Shown: positions 1 to 12,886, counted from the first letter of the stretch. The stretch is DNA of 64,000 nucleotides from Euclidia mi (GCA_944739405.2 OX123193.2:25471516-25535515), one strand, 5' to 3'. Translations and numbers: made by a program. The notes: generated from the letters alone by a model not told the origin.

Positions 1-639
1 CTTTTAGCGAGCAAAGCATTCGTGTTGATAGTGTACACGCGACCGATCCGCCTCGCTCTACGTCTTGTTTACTATGTAAGACGAAACAAGCATCAGATGC
101 ACTTACTTACAGCTTTAACATGATAATTTGCTACCAAATTACGCTATTATCCAGAAAATTTAAATACACAAACAACATAAGTTATGTTCTAATGAATACT
201 ATGGGGGTAATTACGTAGGGGGGTTCGGATTTACTTCTGCGGAGTCCCTAATGGAAAATATTTAGAATCTAATAATCTAAAGGTATCAAAAGTGCAAAGC
301 ATGATCGAGTCCTGTTGTAGTTTCTAAAAATAAAGTCTCAAATATAAAAGCTAATTCAAATTATGAGATTTACAGGGCAGCTAAGCAATGGGGTGGCATA
401 CATCAATACTATCACATTATCTACCTAGGCAACCTTCGAGCAAGATATACTTCTAATTGCTATTTGCTTTTGGCGCACATCTTGTAGTACAATCGCACAA
501 TATACAATCTGGCAAATATTACACCACTGCAGCACTGATGGATCGAATTCGTAATGAAGTGATCCGACAGAGAACCAAGGTAATCTAAATAGCTCAAATA
601 AATAATAAACAAGCTGAAGTGGCAATGGGCCGGCGGCGG

Positions 640-862
640 CCACATTTGCCGAAGAACCGATAACCGTTGGACTAGTCGTGTTCTAGAGTGGAGACCACGC
701 CTAGGCAAACGTAGTGTAGGACGCCCTCGGCTAGGTGGAGTGACGATATACGCAATGTGACAGTCGGCTAAACACGAAGAGCCGAAAATCGGGCTGAGTG
801 GCGTGTCATTGGAGAGGCCTATATCCAGCAGTAGACTCTTGCAGGCTGATGATGATGATTAC
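640..862 (+). mobile_element. 3' end of an RTE-like LINE
   Basis: A frame on the plus strand encodes WRPRLGKRSVGRPRLG, the conserved C-terminal motif of a very common lepidopteran LINE. An untranslated end with GGAGAGGCCTATATCCAGCA and GGCTGATGATGATGA follows. The frame is broken, so this is a dead 5'-truncated copy. Confidence 0.68.
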
Positions 863-3800
863 AACACTGTAGAAGATATTATTCTATTGAGTATACTACA
901 ATCAAAAGGTAAAACCTGCCGGGGGTATACCAATCCATTCTACTTATTTCAGTCGCAAAGAAGATTTGCGTGACCCTTGACTTTTTTCTTCCTTTCCTGA
1001 TTAAGTTATTTTTTAGCATATCTGTAATATTGCCAATTACCACCATTAAAGCAAGAAGCTTAAGATAGCTCTACTAAAACCCTACCTATATTTCTTACTA
1101 CTATTATATACGTGAAAGTTTGTAAGGATAAATGTTTGTTATTCTTTGGCGCTAATAAACCACTTACTAAACAGATTGTGACGAAACTTCAGTTAGCAGT
1201 AGCAAAATACTATTACCTTATGTCGTGATAACCAACACGCCCGGAGTTGAAGGGAGAAGAACGTAAAACGATATTTTGATAGTATCATCGTTTAAAATCT
1301 TTCGCTTCATGATTTGCCCATGTATCTTTCTCGCTACTAGTCGTTGGTGCAAAATCAATCAAGCCGCGCACTCTCCATTCCTGCTCTTTCAAATTAAAGA
1401 TTACGATAAGAAAATTTCTATTAATAACCACCGAGCTTTGCAGTTTGACGTTGGATCTGTAATCGCAGCATCCACTCGTTTAATATCTAATGTACTTAAT
1501 GGGGTACTTAAACAGGTAGATGCCCAGCTGCTCAGTACAGTTAAATACAGTCTGCACTTGAAACTGCGTCCCTAGGAGAAGCAACGACGATGACGCCGCC
1601 CTATCTCAGATAATAAGAGAGATAGATTATAAGTTTCATAATTTAAAACATTTGAAATACAATAAATCAGTCTGCTATTATTGCTACATGAATACGGCAC
1701 AGCAGGTGGTGCTTATGTCCCTGTATAATTATTTAATTAAATTTCTACTTGCGTTTTAAATTGATTAGCTGAATGTGCCTGTATATGACATTCTTCTGTT
1801 CAGCATCCACATAGTGACAAACTGATATACTTAAGTACATACAATATTTTGGTTGGAGGCTTTTTTAATTACAATTAGCCGTTGGTAATTGGAAGTTATT
1901 GCTCAGAGTATTCCAAATCGAAAACAAATTTGTCCGTTCAGAAAGGTACTCTGTGGTTCAGAATTCAGCACGACACTGTCTGGGATACAAATATAGTAAT
2001 AGCTTATACTGCATCTATTTTATGCATTAGATTAAAATGTTGCTTATTTCGTCTAATAATATGGCATGTTACTATACAGTGAAATTCTACTTAAGAAATC
2101 ATTAGTATCTTGGCATTTCTAACTGTAAATCTTAGTAGAGTTCAAGCTCAAAAGTACTTTGACACATTCAATTGTGAGACTAGCGAATCTTTACCACAGA
2201 ATCGATTTAGAGAAAGCTGTAAATATCGCAACGGACTAGATTTCGGCATTAGGTACAGGGAGACAATGCCGAAAACGTGACGAATCCTGAATACATTATT
2301 GTCTTATCTTTTAAAACTTGTTTCTGCAACCCGGTGTTTCCTGTCTTTGTTGAGAATTTCACGTCGTACCTATCTTTAGCAATTAATTGTTGTCTTTAAG
2401 ACTATTGCAGTAAATTTTATTAAGATTTTCGTGATTTTGATAACGGAGTTGCCTTATAATGCCTTAATTACTAAAATAATTAAAGTACCTGCAATAATAC
2501 CGTTAGTTTTGACTTTATAAAGTACACAGTTTTCGTCCTAGCGTTAGGACCGGTTAGTGCGTAGGTTGTTGCATCCAAGACGCTAGTCTCCTCGGAGCCC
2601 AAGATTCTGTTCTCCAGCCCAAACAGATTTGGCAGAATATGAGCTTTACGTCTGAGTGACTCCAGTGAGACACAGGAAAATATTAGATATTTTATTATAA
2701 ATGCAACAGGTGCGTACCCTAAGTCCGAACCCTCCCAAACCATGAGGCTCATTAGGCCTTCGTTACCAAGAAAAAATATATCGTTAATAATTATGATCTT
2801 TACCTAAAAATATGAGCCTTTTAATTCTTATTACAGGTCAATAGCTACCGTTATTGATTTTCCATAGTAACAATTAATTTTCTGAACGGAAGCAATCAGA
2901 TAATAAATAGTTAAAATAAACAGACGTGTGATGAATGATTCCGAGACAAAACGTTCTAAAACCACAATTACAATAACGGTACAAGATAAGTACTAGCCAG
3001 TAATTGTGGCTTCAAGTTGCAGTAGAACATGGTATTTAGCAGTTTGCTCATTAACAATAAATTAATCAAACGAGGCGGGGGCTCCACGCCTCGGGCTCAC
3101 TGACGCCTCCGAGTCCACAGAAGAATCCCAGTTACCATAAAATTATCTGTTATATTATTTATGAACATAAATTGGTATCGTAATGTGATATTAAAATTTA
3201 TTGTCGCGAGATTACTCGTATTCCACTTGCTGAATTAAATAATGTCTAATTAGGAAAAAACTAGTTGGTATTATGTAGAAATCTACGACACATAATAAGA
3301 TAAACATCGGCAAAGTGATATTTATATTCAATAAACGTTAATTTTATATAATTTACGATACGATTCCCTTCAGAGGACATTAATATATTTAGGTTAAGAG
3401 TCTCAAATTGTTATTAGTATTCAAGAAGAGATACGCCGGTATTTATTTATTTAAAGCGTGCCTATATTACCATACTCCTATTTCCTTGTGTTGTGAATGG
3501 TTATAATTATTGAAAAATCGCACTGTATGCCAAAATACTTCTACAAGAAATTAAAATGTTACCAAAGATGGAAATGCCAAGTATCTATTGGTGGATCAGT
3601 TGTGTTGTCCCTTACGTAGGTACGACAAATAACAGTTTATTTTGGGATATTGCCTTATTATACTAAGTAGTTTAGCGAAGGCCGTAAGCATCATCAGTCA
3701 AAATATATTTTGGGACGTACTTATATTATTGTCGGGATTCGAGAACGAACTGACTATACTTGACTCAGCGAGGTGATGGCTCAAACTTCGCGGTTGCAGT

Positions 3801-4794
3801 GCAGCGTCATGACAAACCATTCCGCTAGCGGTATTTTGAAATGAAACTCAGTGCCAGAATATTACACGAGTATTCTTCCTATCAAGTCGACATTTAACTA
3901 GCATCGAGTTTTTAATGGCCGTAGCTTTTACACAGTAAACTAAAAGCGAGTGACCTATCGACGAGAAAGAGGTGAACTTCATTAACAACATCAAAGAGCG
4001 AGACTCCCCTTCGGCCGCTGTCGCCGCAGGAATTTAATTTTTGCTCCACTTTTATTGAATATCGCCGTGGGCCCGGTCACTCGGTAACTCACTTATTCTT
4101 AATTACGTAAGGTTTTTAAAACTTGCTCAAACAACGCAGTTTAGAGCGCTCCGAGCTTTTAAAATTAATTGTTCGTTTATTGGCTTTTACGGAAAAATGG
4201 CGTCTTCTACTAGTGACGTTTGGTGGTGTTGGAGGTTTGTTTTTGATTAGTCAGGCGCAAAAAGAAGTGGTTCGGTTTTGAATTTCTAAGAAACTCTAAA
4301 CGTAGCGTTATCCTTCATATTTCATATCCTGTTGATGCCTACCGCTTATATTTCCAGGTAATCTGGGCTAGATTAGAGAATTGAATTCATAATCTTAGAT
4401 TGACACGATAGGAATGAATTGTTCTTTATACGCGAGGTGCTTTTGAGCACATTAAGATTGATTTGATTTCCATGTTATATAAGAATAAAACTCAGTACTT
4501 TTCCTTGGCGAACTTAATACTTATTTACTGTCAGTTTAAAGGGACTAGGAAGCTCTAAGTAGTTATAGTGCGGACCACAACGTGCGTCGATATTTTGCAA
4601 CTTAGCGAGTTCGAAAAATTGTGTTAGGCACATCTATTTCATACATACTTTCATTGCAGTACGATATTATGTTCTTAAAGAAATGAGAAACGAGTCCTGT
4701 TGCCATTTACTAAGAAGATTTCCAATCTCTATTTTTCTTTACATGCTGGAGTCAGATAGTACGCTGATAAAATTCTAAAAATATTTTTTGAATT

Positions 4795-4866
4795 TAAGTG
4801 ACAGTGGTGTGCCATTGGAGGGGCCTGTATCCTACAGTGGACTACGGCAGGCTGATGATGATAATG
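4795..4866 (+). mobile_element. LINE 3' tail fragment
   Basis: Matches the tail of the element at 640-862 (GCCATTGGAGGGGCCTGTAT, GGCAGGCTGATGATGATAA). Confidence 0.55.
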
Positions 4867-5262
4867 GTGAAGTAAATTGAAATGATAATATAATAATCGA
4901 CTTTTTTTAATTCTTAAATTAAAACATTGTAAAGCATCCTGTGTATGTTAAGAAGTTCTTCACAAAGTTCACGAAATATGTAGAGTCTGAAAACTTGCAC
5001 TAGGTAGGTAAGGGTGGCAGACGATGCCTTAATCTTTCTCCACAGGGAGAGGAGTACCGTAGCGAGTAGTGCGACAGTTTACAATCAGGGCTGATATACG
5101 TATCTTTGTTTCCGCGACAGATGAGGTACATTATTATAACCTGATGCCATAGGTATACTGGTGTGATCTTTCTATTAGGTTGGTAAATATGCAGTGCTAA
5201 GAAGACTTGTTACTGAAAGTTAATAGGGTAAGATTATTTGAACCTTCATAACTTTTACTTAT

Positions 5263-5500
5263 CCGTCCGTGTGGTGACGGATTAAGAATACGGAATGTCA
5301 CCACCCCATATCATCCCATGGGTGTCGTAAGAGCAGACAGAGGGACGATAATATGCAGAGACCAACACTGTAAGAGAAGGAAAACTTGATACAAACCCTA
5401 TACCAACCCGTTTGGCCAGCGTGGTATAGTAGGCCAATTCCTCCTTTCAAAGGAGAGGCCTAGTTCAGCAGTGGACTGTTAAAGGCTGATGATGATGATG
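5263..5500 (+). mobile_element. Retroposon family A, copy 1
   Basis: Shares its 5' start (GTCCGTGTGGTGACGGATTA) and 3' end (TTAAAGGCTGATGATGATG) with the other copies. It is flanked by a perfect 13-bp duplication aacttttacttat (5250-5262, 5501-5513), showing target-primed insertion. Confidence 0.88.
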
Positions 5501-6019
5501 AACTTTTACTTATAGAACGAAAAGCTTCTGTACATTAAGCCCAATAAATAAAGAAAAGGTGGCATCAAACATTGCTTGTCCACGAAACAAACCCGTGACG
5601 GTAAACATAAGCGTAAAATTATGTCACGGGGCCGGCACTCATATATTCGCACTCAGATTTAGCCAACGGCGAAGGTGTCGATGTAGTCCACGTTTCCCTT
5701 TCTCTCAGATATCCGAAACCATTTTTTATCAGACAGTGCGCGCGAATAAGCGTTTAATTAAACATGATTATGATCATTTTAATATTATAACGTAGGAAGT
5801 AATGATTCGCTTCCTTCCTCCTTATCAAAATTGGCAATAAACTTTTTATAAGTATCTCTTATTTTAACGGTAGCCGGTGCCAGTATGAATGAACGAAACG
5901 GAAGAACATTAAAAGTCTTGTTTCGTACTTTACGATATGGCATTTAATAATTAAGTCAGAAATCCTAGAGTGTTTTTTGTTGGAAAAGCGGAACTTTCTC
6001 AATAACGGAGTGTGAGCGG

Positions 6020-6230
6020 GTGTGTGTGCGTTGAGGTTGATAGTGAAACATGTGTTGGTGTGCGGCGGTGTGCGTGTTCAGGATCAGTGGCCGGCGCGCG
6101 CGCACCTGCCGCGTGGTTCCCACGCCTCGCCCCGCTGCCCCGCGCGCACCCCCCCCCCCGCACCCCTCCCGCACCACACTCGCACCTCCCGCGCCCGCAC
6201 ACCGCTCGTGACGTCACACACACATAAACA
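6020..6230. promoter_or_regulatory. GC-rich block with a CRE palindrome
   Basis: Strongly GC/CpG-rich 200-bp block, with a run of C at about 6151-6160 and a perfect cAMP-response-type site TGACGTCA at 6209-6216, inside AT-rich DNA. It could be an internal promoter of the minus-strand pointed-type gene (downstream of the two P2-type exons) or an enhancer. No start site or coding exon can be fixed. Confidence 0.35.
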
Positions 6231-6262
6231 ACGGTCCGCAATACCAACGCTACGTTTTGTTT

Positions 6263-6332
6263 TTCGAATTCGGAGCATAGAGTTCACCAATTATATCTTC
6301 GAATTTGGAGCATAGAGTTCACCAATTATATC
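6263..6332. repeat. 35-bp direct duplication
   Basis: Two 35-bp units (6263-6297, 6298-6332), TTCGAATTCGGAGCATAGAG and on, with one difference. It lies beside the GC-rich block at 6040-6230. Confidence 0.9.
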
Positions 6333-6769
6333 TATATATCCGAATTAAATTAATTTAAATATCTGATTAATTAATTGATAAAATACTTTAATTCTCTATA
6401 ATAAATGGGCAAATAAAACAGATAACTACAATGGGAACGGTACGATGAAAGCAATTATTTAACTTACATTTCATTTGAATTAGGAAAATCAATAGATTAT
6501 AAATATCCGGTTGATTAGACATTTATATCGCGATTATTTACACGTATGTTTTAGTCATTTCCGCTCTTGCTAGAAATATTACTGGCTACTTAATTTTTCG
6601 CTTATTATAAAATTATATAAGAGGCAGGTATTACCTATACCGGTACGGTTCGAAAAATATTTTTCACTGTACCTAATTCAATCGATCGATACCTACGAAA
6701 TACAAAAGACAGTAGATTCCGTAAATAACTAAATCTCTTCTACATCTATTTCTAAACCACGAGGTATAC

Positions 6770-7015
6770 ATCATCATCATCATCATCTGCCCTTAAAAGT
6801 CCACTGCTGGACTAGGCCTCTCCTTTGAAAGAAGGAATCGGCCAACTATACCACGCTGGCCAAACGGGTTGGTACCTATAGGGTTTGTATCAAGTTTTCC
6901 TTCTCTTACAGTGCGGTTCTCTGCATAATATGCTCCCTCTGTCGGCTCTTACAACGCCCATGGGATGATATGGGGTGGTGACATTTCGTATTCTTAATCT
7001 GTCACCACACGGACT
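6770..7015 (-). mobile_element. Retroposon family A, copy 2
   Basis: Minus-strand copy flanked by the 11-bp duplication acgaggtatac (6759-6769, 7016-7026). It has an expanded TGATGATGA tail. Confidence 0.87.
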
Positions 7016-7353
7016 ACGAGGTATACCTATAGCGTCCTAAAAAAACTGAACTCAAGTACTGGCTTCTTTGCAAGCCAGACAGGAGAGAAGGAGTTTGAGG
7101 CAAGCCTCAAGGCTTGAAGGCCTGAACACATCTTAATAATTACAAGTCACATTGGAACTTTTTGGACAGATAGGTATCTTCATCTACTACACTTAGCAAC
7201 CACCAGTGGTAGATTTCTTATATGGAGAAGAGGCCAGTGCCCGCTAGGCTCTAGTTTTTCTATACCTTAGGCCTGACTGACTCTTTGTTTTAAATTAGGT
7301 ATCATCATTCAAATAGCGTTATCTCAGTTCTATCCTGGGTTCTGCTTACTGCA

Positions 7354-7565
7354 CTGCACGGTTGGCGCTGTGGTTTAAGCGGCCGCCTCGCCGCTTCACA
7401 CTTCGCCGAGAGTCGTGGGTTCGATTCATACACGAGACAACACTTTGTGTGATCCGTAAATTGTTGTTTCGAGTCTGGGTGTTCATTGTGTCCGTTGGTT
7501 GTATGTTTGTAAAGTCCCTGCGACACAGGATTTATTCCTAGTCCGGGAGTTGTCTTTTAAAAAAA
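7354..7565 (+). mobile_element. tRNA-type SINE family C, copy 1
   Basis: tRNA-like head (GCACGGTTGGCGCTGTGGTT) with a B-box-like GGTTCGATTCA, then the shared body TTGTTGTTTCGAGTCTGGGT and an A-rich end. No clear duplication. Confidence 0.72.
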
Positions 7566-7570
7566 AGAAT

Positions 7571-7695
7571 ACTAGTTTTAATCAGATTTGACTGAATAAC
7601 GGCCTTTCTACAGAACGATTGCCTTCTGACTTCTGCAACTTAAAAGAATAGCAATATTCCATAGGTCCACTTAACCACCTTTTAAATCATTGACA
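7571..7695 (-). mobile_element. SINE family E fragment, old
   Basis: Diverged match to the tail half of family E (AATCAGATTTGACTGAATAA and on to CATTGACAG). Confidence 0.5.
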
Positions 7696-8539
7696 GACTT
7701 GACTGTCTATCATAATATACCATATAAGTATGTCATATTTGACTGTACGAAGGTAGGTCTATTATTAAAAAGAGGGCATTTAAATACTACCATCTGTATG
7801 TAGTCCTTTCTTGGAGTTCTTGCAATATTCTACCTGAAATAGCAATAACTGCACCGCACCGCTCTCCTCCGCTCCTGTGGACAGGCTCCTTAAGGATCGC
7901 GTTCGAAACAAATAGCTCTAAAAGATGTGACATAACGGTGATGTCAAACACAGCCATGATTTATTGAACTTGATAGTGTCAAGCAAGTGGAAAATATAAG
8001 AATGGCACCATTTCATTATAATGTTTATAACCCTAAAAATGTTTTTGTATTGCGGGGTGACAGCCGATTGCTGGATATTTTTGTTCTTTTAAGATTTCAT
8101 CTTTAAAGATGTAAGGATTGTTATAAAGGAAAATTCTTAAATCTTCAATCGGAAACACTTTGCCTTTTGTCAACAGCTCACAGCGTATTTCCATCAACAG
8201 CTCTCTTAGAAGGCAGCAAACTACTTGATAACCCGCTCCTCTCTTTTAGTTGTTCTACAAATTGATATTACATATTTACTTATCAATAACACAGGATGCA
8301 TGATTTTACACAGAGCAAATATCTTTTTAAAATGAACCATTGTATAAGCTAATACAGATTATAATAAGAGACGAAAGAATCGAATAATTAAGGCATTCTG
8401 AGGATATGGAGCTATCGCCAGCTCAGTCGTGTACGTAACGGACTGCCGAGTGCCGAAACGATGGTCACGGCTTCAATCTCCAGGTACCCCGGGCACACAC
8501 CTCTGAATTTTCGTGTATTAAAAATGTTAATTATCGCTC

Positions 8540-8662
8540 ACATAATAATGTGCCCGGTAGGTGTCAAAAGGCTCGCTCCCTATTACATTGGGACCGAAAA
8601 ATAACTGGCGAAGTGTGGGTGTGTAATAAACCTCTGCATACCCCTTCGGGGATAAAGGCATT
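8540..8662 (+). mobile_element. SINE family B fragment (body only)
   Basis: Matches the 3' body (AATGTGCCCGGTAGGTGTC to ACCCCTTCGGGGATAAAGG). The preceding 8400-8515 may be a decayed head. Confidence 0.6.
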
Positions 8663-9011
8663 AAGTTATGTTGTTATGTCTTGTGATGGCATAAATCTAT
8701 CGATTCGTGAATTTAGCAGCGGCCTTACCTGTCGGCCTAACAGTAACAAACGAAATTGAATCTAAGTAGAATTTTATTTGGTTCAGCTTCGGCTTAAACT
8801 CCGTGAAGAACGTTTTAACAAGGGAAAATTAAGTCTTTGCCTGAAAGCAGGTGCTTAAGGGGCATAAAACTAATAGATAACGTAAACGTAGACTTAAGGA
8901 ATTTTTGGTCAGTAAATGTTACTACTCCATCAACGAATTTACCTATTGATGACAAATTGTAAGTAATATACATTTGATTGTCTGTTACTGTCTGTTACGC
9001 ATATAATTGAC

Positions 9012-9239
9012 TGCACGGTTGGCGTAGTGGTTTAAGCGGTCGCCTCGCCGCTTGACACTGCGCCGAGTGTTGTGGGTTCGATCCCCACACGAGGCAACAC
9101 TTTGTGTAATTCACAAATTGTTGTTTCGAGTCTGGGTGTTCATTGTGTCCGTTAGTTGTATGTTTGTAAAGTCCCCCGCGACACAGGATTTAGTCCTAAT
9201 GCGGCAGTTGTCTTTAAAAAAAAAATAATAATAATAACT
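9012..9239 (+). mobile_element. tRNA-type SINE family C, copy 2
   Basis: Closely matches the copy at 7354. It has B box GGTTCGATCCC and an A-rich/(AAT)n tail, and is flanked by the short repeat attgac (9006-9011, 9240-9245). Confidence 0.75.
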
Positions 9240-9429
9240 ATTGACATTGTAGAACATTGACCACTCAACTCATATGACTGTTTTTTTTCTTTATATTATT
9301 ATTATAATCGGACATTTAATTTATTCAATTCATAACATTTATCATAATATGCCATATTAAAAATTTAACATTGACAATACCAATTTATGACATCTATCTG
9401 TAATTATAATAATATAATGTAATTCATTT

Positions 9430-9690
9430 GCCTCGTTGGTCTCACGGCATAAATGTGCGCGTGGGATTGGGAGGTCTCGGGTTCGATTCCCGGGTCGGGC
9501 AAAGTGTTATTGGGATTTTCAGTTAGGAAATTCTCAGTAGCAGCACGGAGTCTGGTAATGTGCCCGGTACGGCAATAGGCTCGCCCCCTATTACGTGGGA
9601 CCTAAAATTCATGGCGAAATGTGGGTGTAATATTACACCTCTGCCTACCCCTTCGGGGATACAGCCGTGAGTCTATAAAAAAATAAAAAT
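9430..9690 (+). mobile_element. tRNA-type SINE family B, copy 1
   Basis: The tRNA-like head has B box GGTTCGATTCCCGGG. The body (CGGCAATAGGCTCGCC, GGCGAAATGTGGGTGTAATA) ends CCTTCGGGGATACAG-GTGAGTCTATAAA. Not a functional tRNA gene, because the head continues directly into the SINE body. Confidence 0.78.
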
Positions 9691-9700
9691 AAAAAAAAAT

Positions 9701-9824
9701 ATTACTGTATGAAACATTTTCATGCCTAATGGTGGAGTATGGAGAAAGTCATGACATTTGTATAACATCTCTATTATTGTTATCCATATTCGCAAATAAA
9801 TGTTGATTTGATTTGATTTGATCC
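9701..9824 (+). mobile_element. Unclassified repeat end with a (TTTGA)n tail
   Basis: AT-rich segment ending AAATAAATGTTGATTTGATTTGATTTGA in short; pentamer tails like this mark 3' ends of lepidopteran retroposons. The 5' limit is not visible. Confidence 0.35.
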
Positions 9825-10233
9825 ATTAGGTGCAATGGGGATAACGCAGGCATGATGTTGATCTAGGTACTAATTATTAGAAAACTGCTCGAAGACACTC
9901 ATATCAGAAGTCTCTACATTAAGCGGATTAAGCCTTTTCATAGAACTTAACTAACTTTTAACTTGAACGGGAGCCTAATCTGAGATTAGGCATCTTAATG
10001 CCTAATAAACTAAGTTAGGCATTAAATGATTCCATGGAAACATTATCCATACACGTTCTATTAGTGCCCCTTGCCGTTAATAACATTCAGAAGTGTCCAC
10101 CAGGGGCACATTTAGGAAATGTGTGGGTATTGTTCCCATTGACGAACGACTACCATGCGATACATTGATATTGCAAAACACGCACTAGGCAACATCAACT
10201 GCCTAGTATCGTCTTTAAGACATTCAATATCAG

Positions 10234-10439
10234 AGGGTCTAGTACGAGTTTTACACGGTGACGATAGACTAGTCGACGGGAACAATTTTCATACATTTCC
10301 TAAATGCGCCCCCTAGCGGACTCTATCGATCACTACTCTCCCTCCAATAGGGGCGCTTTAAGAAAATGTATGGAAATTGTTCCCGTCGACTAGTCTATCG
10401 TCACCGTGACAATCGTGTGTAAAACTCGTACTAGACCCT
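10234..10439. mobile_element. PIF/Harbinger-like palindromic MITE, copy 1
   Basis: A near-palindrome with arms of about 90 bp starting AGGGTCTAGTACGAGTTTTA. It is flanked by the 3-bp duplication CAG (10231-10233 and 10440-10442). A CWG or TWA 3-bp target is typical of PIF/Harbinger elements. An older half-copy with related sequence (ttaggaaatgtgtgggtatt) lies just upstream at 10100-10155. Confidence 0.7.
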
Positions 10440-10735
10440 CAGAGCTGGTACCTACCTAAATAAAATTGAGCATCATTTTCCATGAGACAAATTTTATTCA
10501 TCCTGTGACCACGGTGACCCATGCTGAAACGTCGGCGCGAATAGAAAGTAGATACCTAGGTATTTCACCCTTATTTTAAAATAGTTAACTGCGCGATTTA
10601 GACACTTCACATAAATATTAGTATACGTAGATACAAATAGCTAGAGTTTGAAAGTCATTTTCTGTAACCAAGAATCGAACCCGGAATCTTTAGAGCGCCC
10701 ATGTGTGCCGTGTCAATCAAAAAAAGCCTTTTCTG

Positions 10736-10804
10736 AGAGTCTAGTATGAGTTTTGCTGTCTATCGTCACCGTGACGATCGAGTGCAAAACTCGTACTAGA
10801 CCCC
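10736..10804. mobile_element. PIF/Harbinger-like MITE, copy 2 (internally deleted)
   Basis: Only the terminal parts of the family remain (AGAGTCTAGTATGAG to CTCGTACTAGACCCC). It is flanked by the duplication CTG (10733-10735 and 10805-10807). At 69 bp it is essentially a bare hairpin. Confidence 0.65.
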
Positions 10805-11018
10805 CTGATAATGTGAGCTAATAGGTAGATACCTAGATCGGTAAAATAAATATCTAGGAACTTTTTGAACTTGCAATAATCTTGAGTCTAGAATAAGGAT
10901 CGTAGGTACGTCAAATAGAGCATGATTATGTATGTTGAATATCCTTCTATAAATCTATACAAAAACAGATGCCACTCAAAAAATATATAAAAAAAAATAT
11001 AATATGCATATAACAAAA

Positions 11019-11200
11019 TCTATAATATAAAATTGAATCGCCGAATGTGTTGCTAAGCGCAAATCTCGCGCAGCTGAACCGATTTCGCTAATTCTTTTTA
11101 TAATATTCCGTGAAGTACGAGGATGGTTCTTACGGAGAGTAAAGTTTAAAAAAAAAAAGAATTGACTATTAGGCGGTACGAAGTTCGCCGGGTCAGCTAG
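11019..11200 (+). mobile_element. Helitron-like non-autonomous element 1
   Basis: Starts A|TCTATAATATAAAATT and ends GGTCAGCTAG|T. A GGCG...CGCC hairpin lies about 10 bases before the end. There is no duplication, as expected when Helitrons insert between A and T. Confidence 0.65.
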
Positions 11201-12313
11201 TAATATAATAATTTTAACTATTGAACATATTTAATTTGATGACGATAACCCTAAACCTCGACATACTCAAGTAGAGGAATATTTTCAAACCAATCCAAGG
11301 AGCTAATTTTATTACGAAGTTAAAATGTGCGTACGAGTATACTACGGCCCTCTAGTGGTAATATACGGCAGTTACATATAATTGTACCACAACAGCCATC
11401 TTGCGGTTAAACCGAGAACTACGTTCAAAACCAGTCAACTGTACATCGACGTGTTTTCTTATGCGACAATAGATGGCGCTGTGTGCGACCGCTTGAATAG
11501 TGGTCGAAAAAAGGTAGGTGGGCTTTTAGATTGTTTACTTGTATTAGAATTTTACGTAATTCTCTAATGATCTTCTATGGTTCACGGCCATTTATTTAAC
11601 ATATTAACGAAAATGTTGAGAGCATCTTGATATACTTTCAAAAAACATTTTTCATAGTAGGTTAGTGCGTTATGGAACAGAGTACCTAAATTTTAAACTT
11701 CAATATTGTGATTAAAATTATATGTAAGTATTTCTTTAAATCTAATAAACTTAAGCAGTCAAAAGGTAGGTACAATATTTAAGCGATTGCTTTCTAACAA
11801 ATGAGGATAATCTGTGACTTTAGTCTACATAAGGCGTAGCACATGTTAACCATGGTTCCCAAACGTACCACGTACCTTACAAAAAATCTTATGCTGGATA
11901 AGAAGGTAGGTACTTAGGTACCTATACACGGGAAGACACAACAAAAAAATCGCCGGTTCGAAACTAGAAGACCTTTCATGGACCGACACTTATCCTCATT
12001 TTAACTTAAAATTAAACCATTGTACCTACATGGACATTTAACAATAATGACCAATTATCTAAAAAAGAAATAAAAGTACAAAATCTGTATAGTAGTTTTT
12101 GAGTATAACGCGTTCAAATAGGCAGACGCGCCCGGCGGACGTCATTTTATCACTTACTTATAGATTTTCAGATTTATTCCGTCAACCTTAATATGAAATG
12201 ATACATTTATGATATTAACTACCTATTTACTTATAGGGTATACCTACTTCAGAATATACCTAGAATAAAATCACAGAATAGACAAAAAGAAACTAAAGCT
12301 TGGTGTGTTTTGT

Positions 12314-12345
12314 CTATAAATGCATCGACAGTGGCGCCACTGCCA
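12314..12345 (+). promoter_or_regulatory. TATA-like box and 14-bp palindrome upstream of a small open frame
   Basis: CTATAAATG (from 12314) is followed by the perfect palindrome CAGTGGCGCCACTG (12329-12342), about 220 bases before the ATG at 12564. Confidence 0.25.
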
Positions 12346-12563
12346 TTTTACATAATGTTAGTCGTTTTTTATACAGCATGCTGTTTAAGCTCTCGCAGTA
12401 AGTAAGTATGTATAATATGTAGACAGTAATTTGCGGCAAGTTGGCAACATTTCAAACGTGTTTGGTATATCATAACGAGTCAGCAATGGATTTATTGCCA
12501 CGATAAATCTTACATTAAGGCACAAACTTTACAATATTGCAGAAATTTATTATAAGTGCTGAA

Positions 12564-12722
12564 ATGGAAGACGCAGTTGTTGATATTACCATTATAGGTA
12601 ACACGGCAAAGATAATAAAGGAATTTTTGTTAAAATATTTTGAAAGAAAGAATAGACGTTCTTGTATAAAACTGACAAAGGAAATAGATAAATATCAGTT
12701 TGACAAGGTATATAAGTATTAA
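12564..12722 (+). CDS. Small unrecognised open frame, or first exon
   Basis: An ATG at 12564 starts 52 codons, MEDAVVDITIIGNTAKIIKE and on, with a basic second half (FERKNRRSCIKLTKEIDKY). The frame contains an AAG|GTATAT donor-like site at 12708, so it could be a first coding exon ending in QFDK. The charged, non-repetitive composition is more protein-like than most frames here, but I recognise no family and cannot place a second exon. It lies just upstream of an old retroposon. It may be chance. Confidence 0.25.
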   Translation: MEDAVVDITIIGNTAKIIKEFLLKYFERKNRRSCIKLTKEIDKYQFDKVYKY

Positions 12723-12730
12723 TATCTCCA

Positions 12731-12883
12731 CGTGGTGACAAATTAAGAATACAAAGTTGCACTACAATATTTCAGTCTGTCTGTAGTTGTCATACTAGGC
12801 GACAGAGAGACTTTGGGTAGAGACGGAAAACTCGACATAAGCGTCTGGCCAGCGCGGTATACCAAGAAAGTCAAATCCTCCTA
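12731..12883 (+). mobile_element. Retroposon family A, old diverged copy
   Basis: Starts CGTGGTGACAAATTAAGAAT and follows the consensus with many changes through GGCCAGCGCGGTATACC. It is cut off by the MITE at 12887. No duplication is recognisable. Confidence 0.6.
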
Positions 12884-12886
12884 CTG

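Noticed and set aside
9430..9505. tRNA-like sequence with a good B box
   Set aside because: The same head with the same downstream body occurs at 23272, 28968 and 51780-51869, so these are SINE heads, not tRNA genes.
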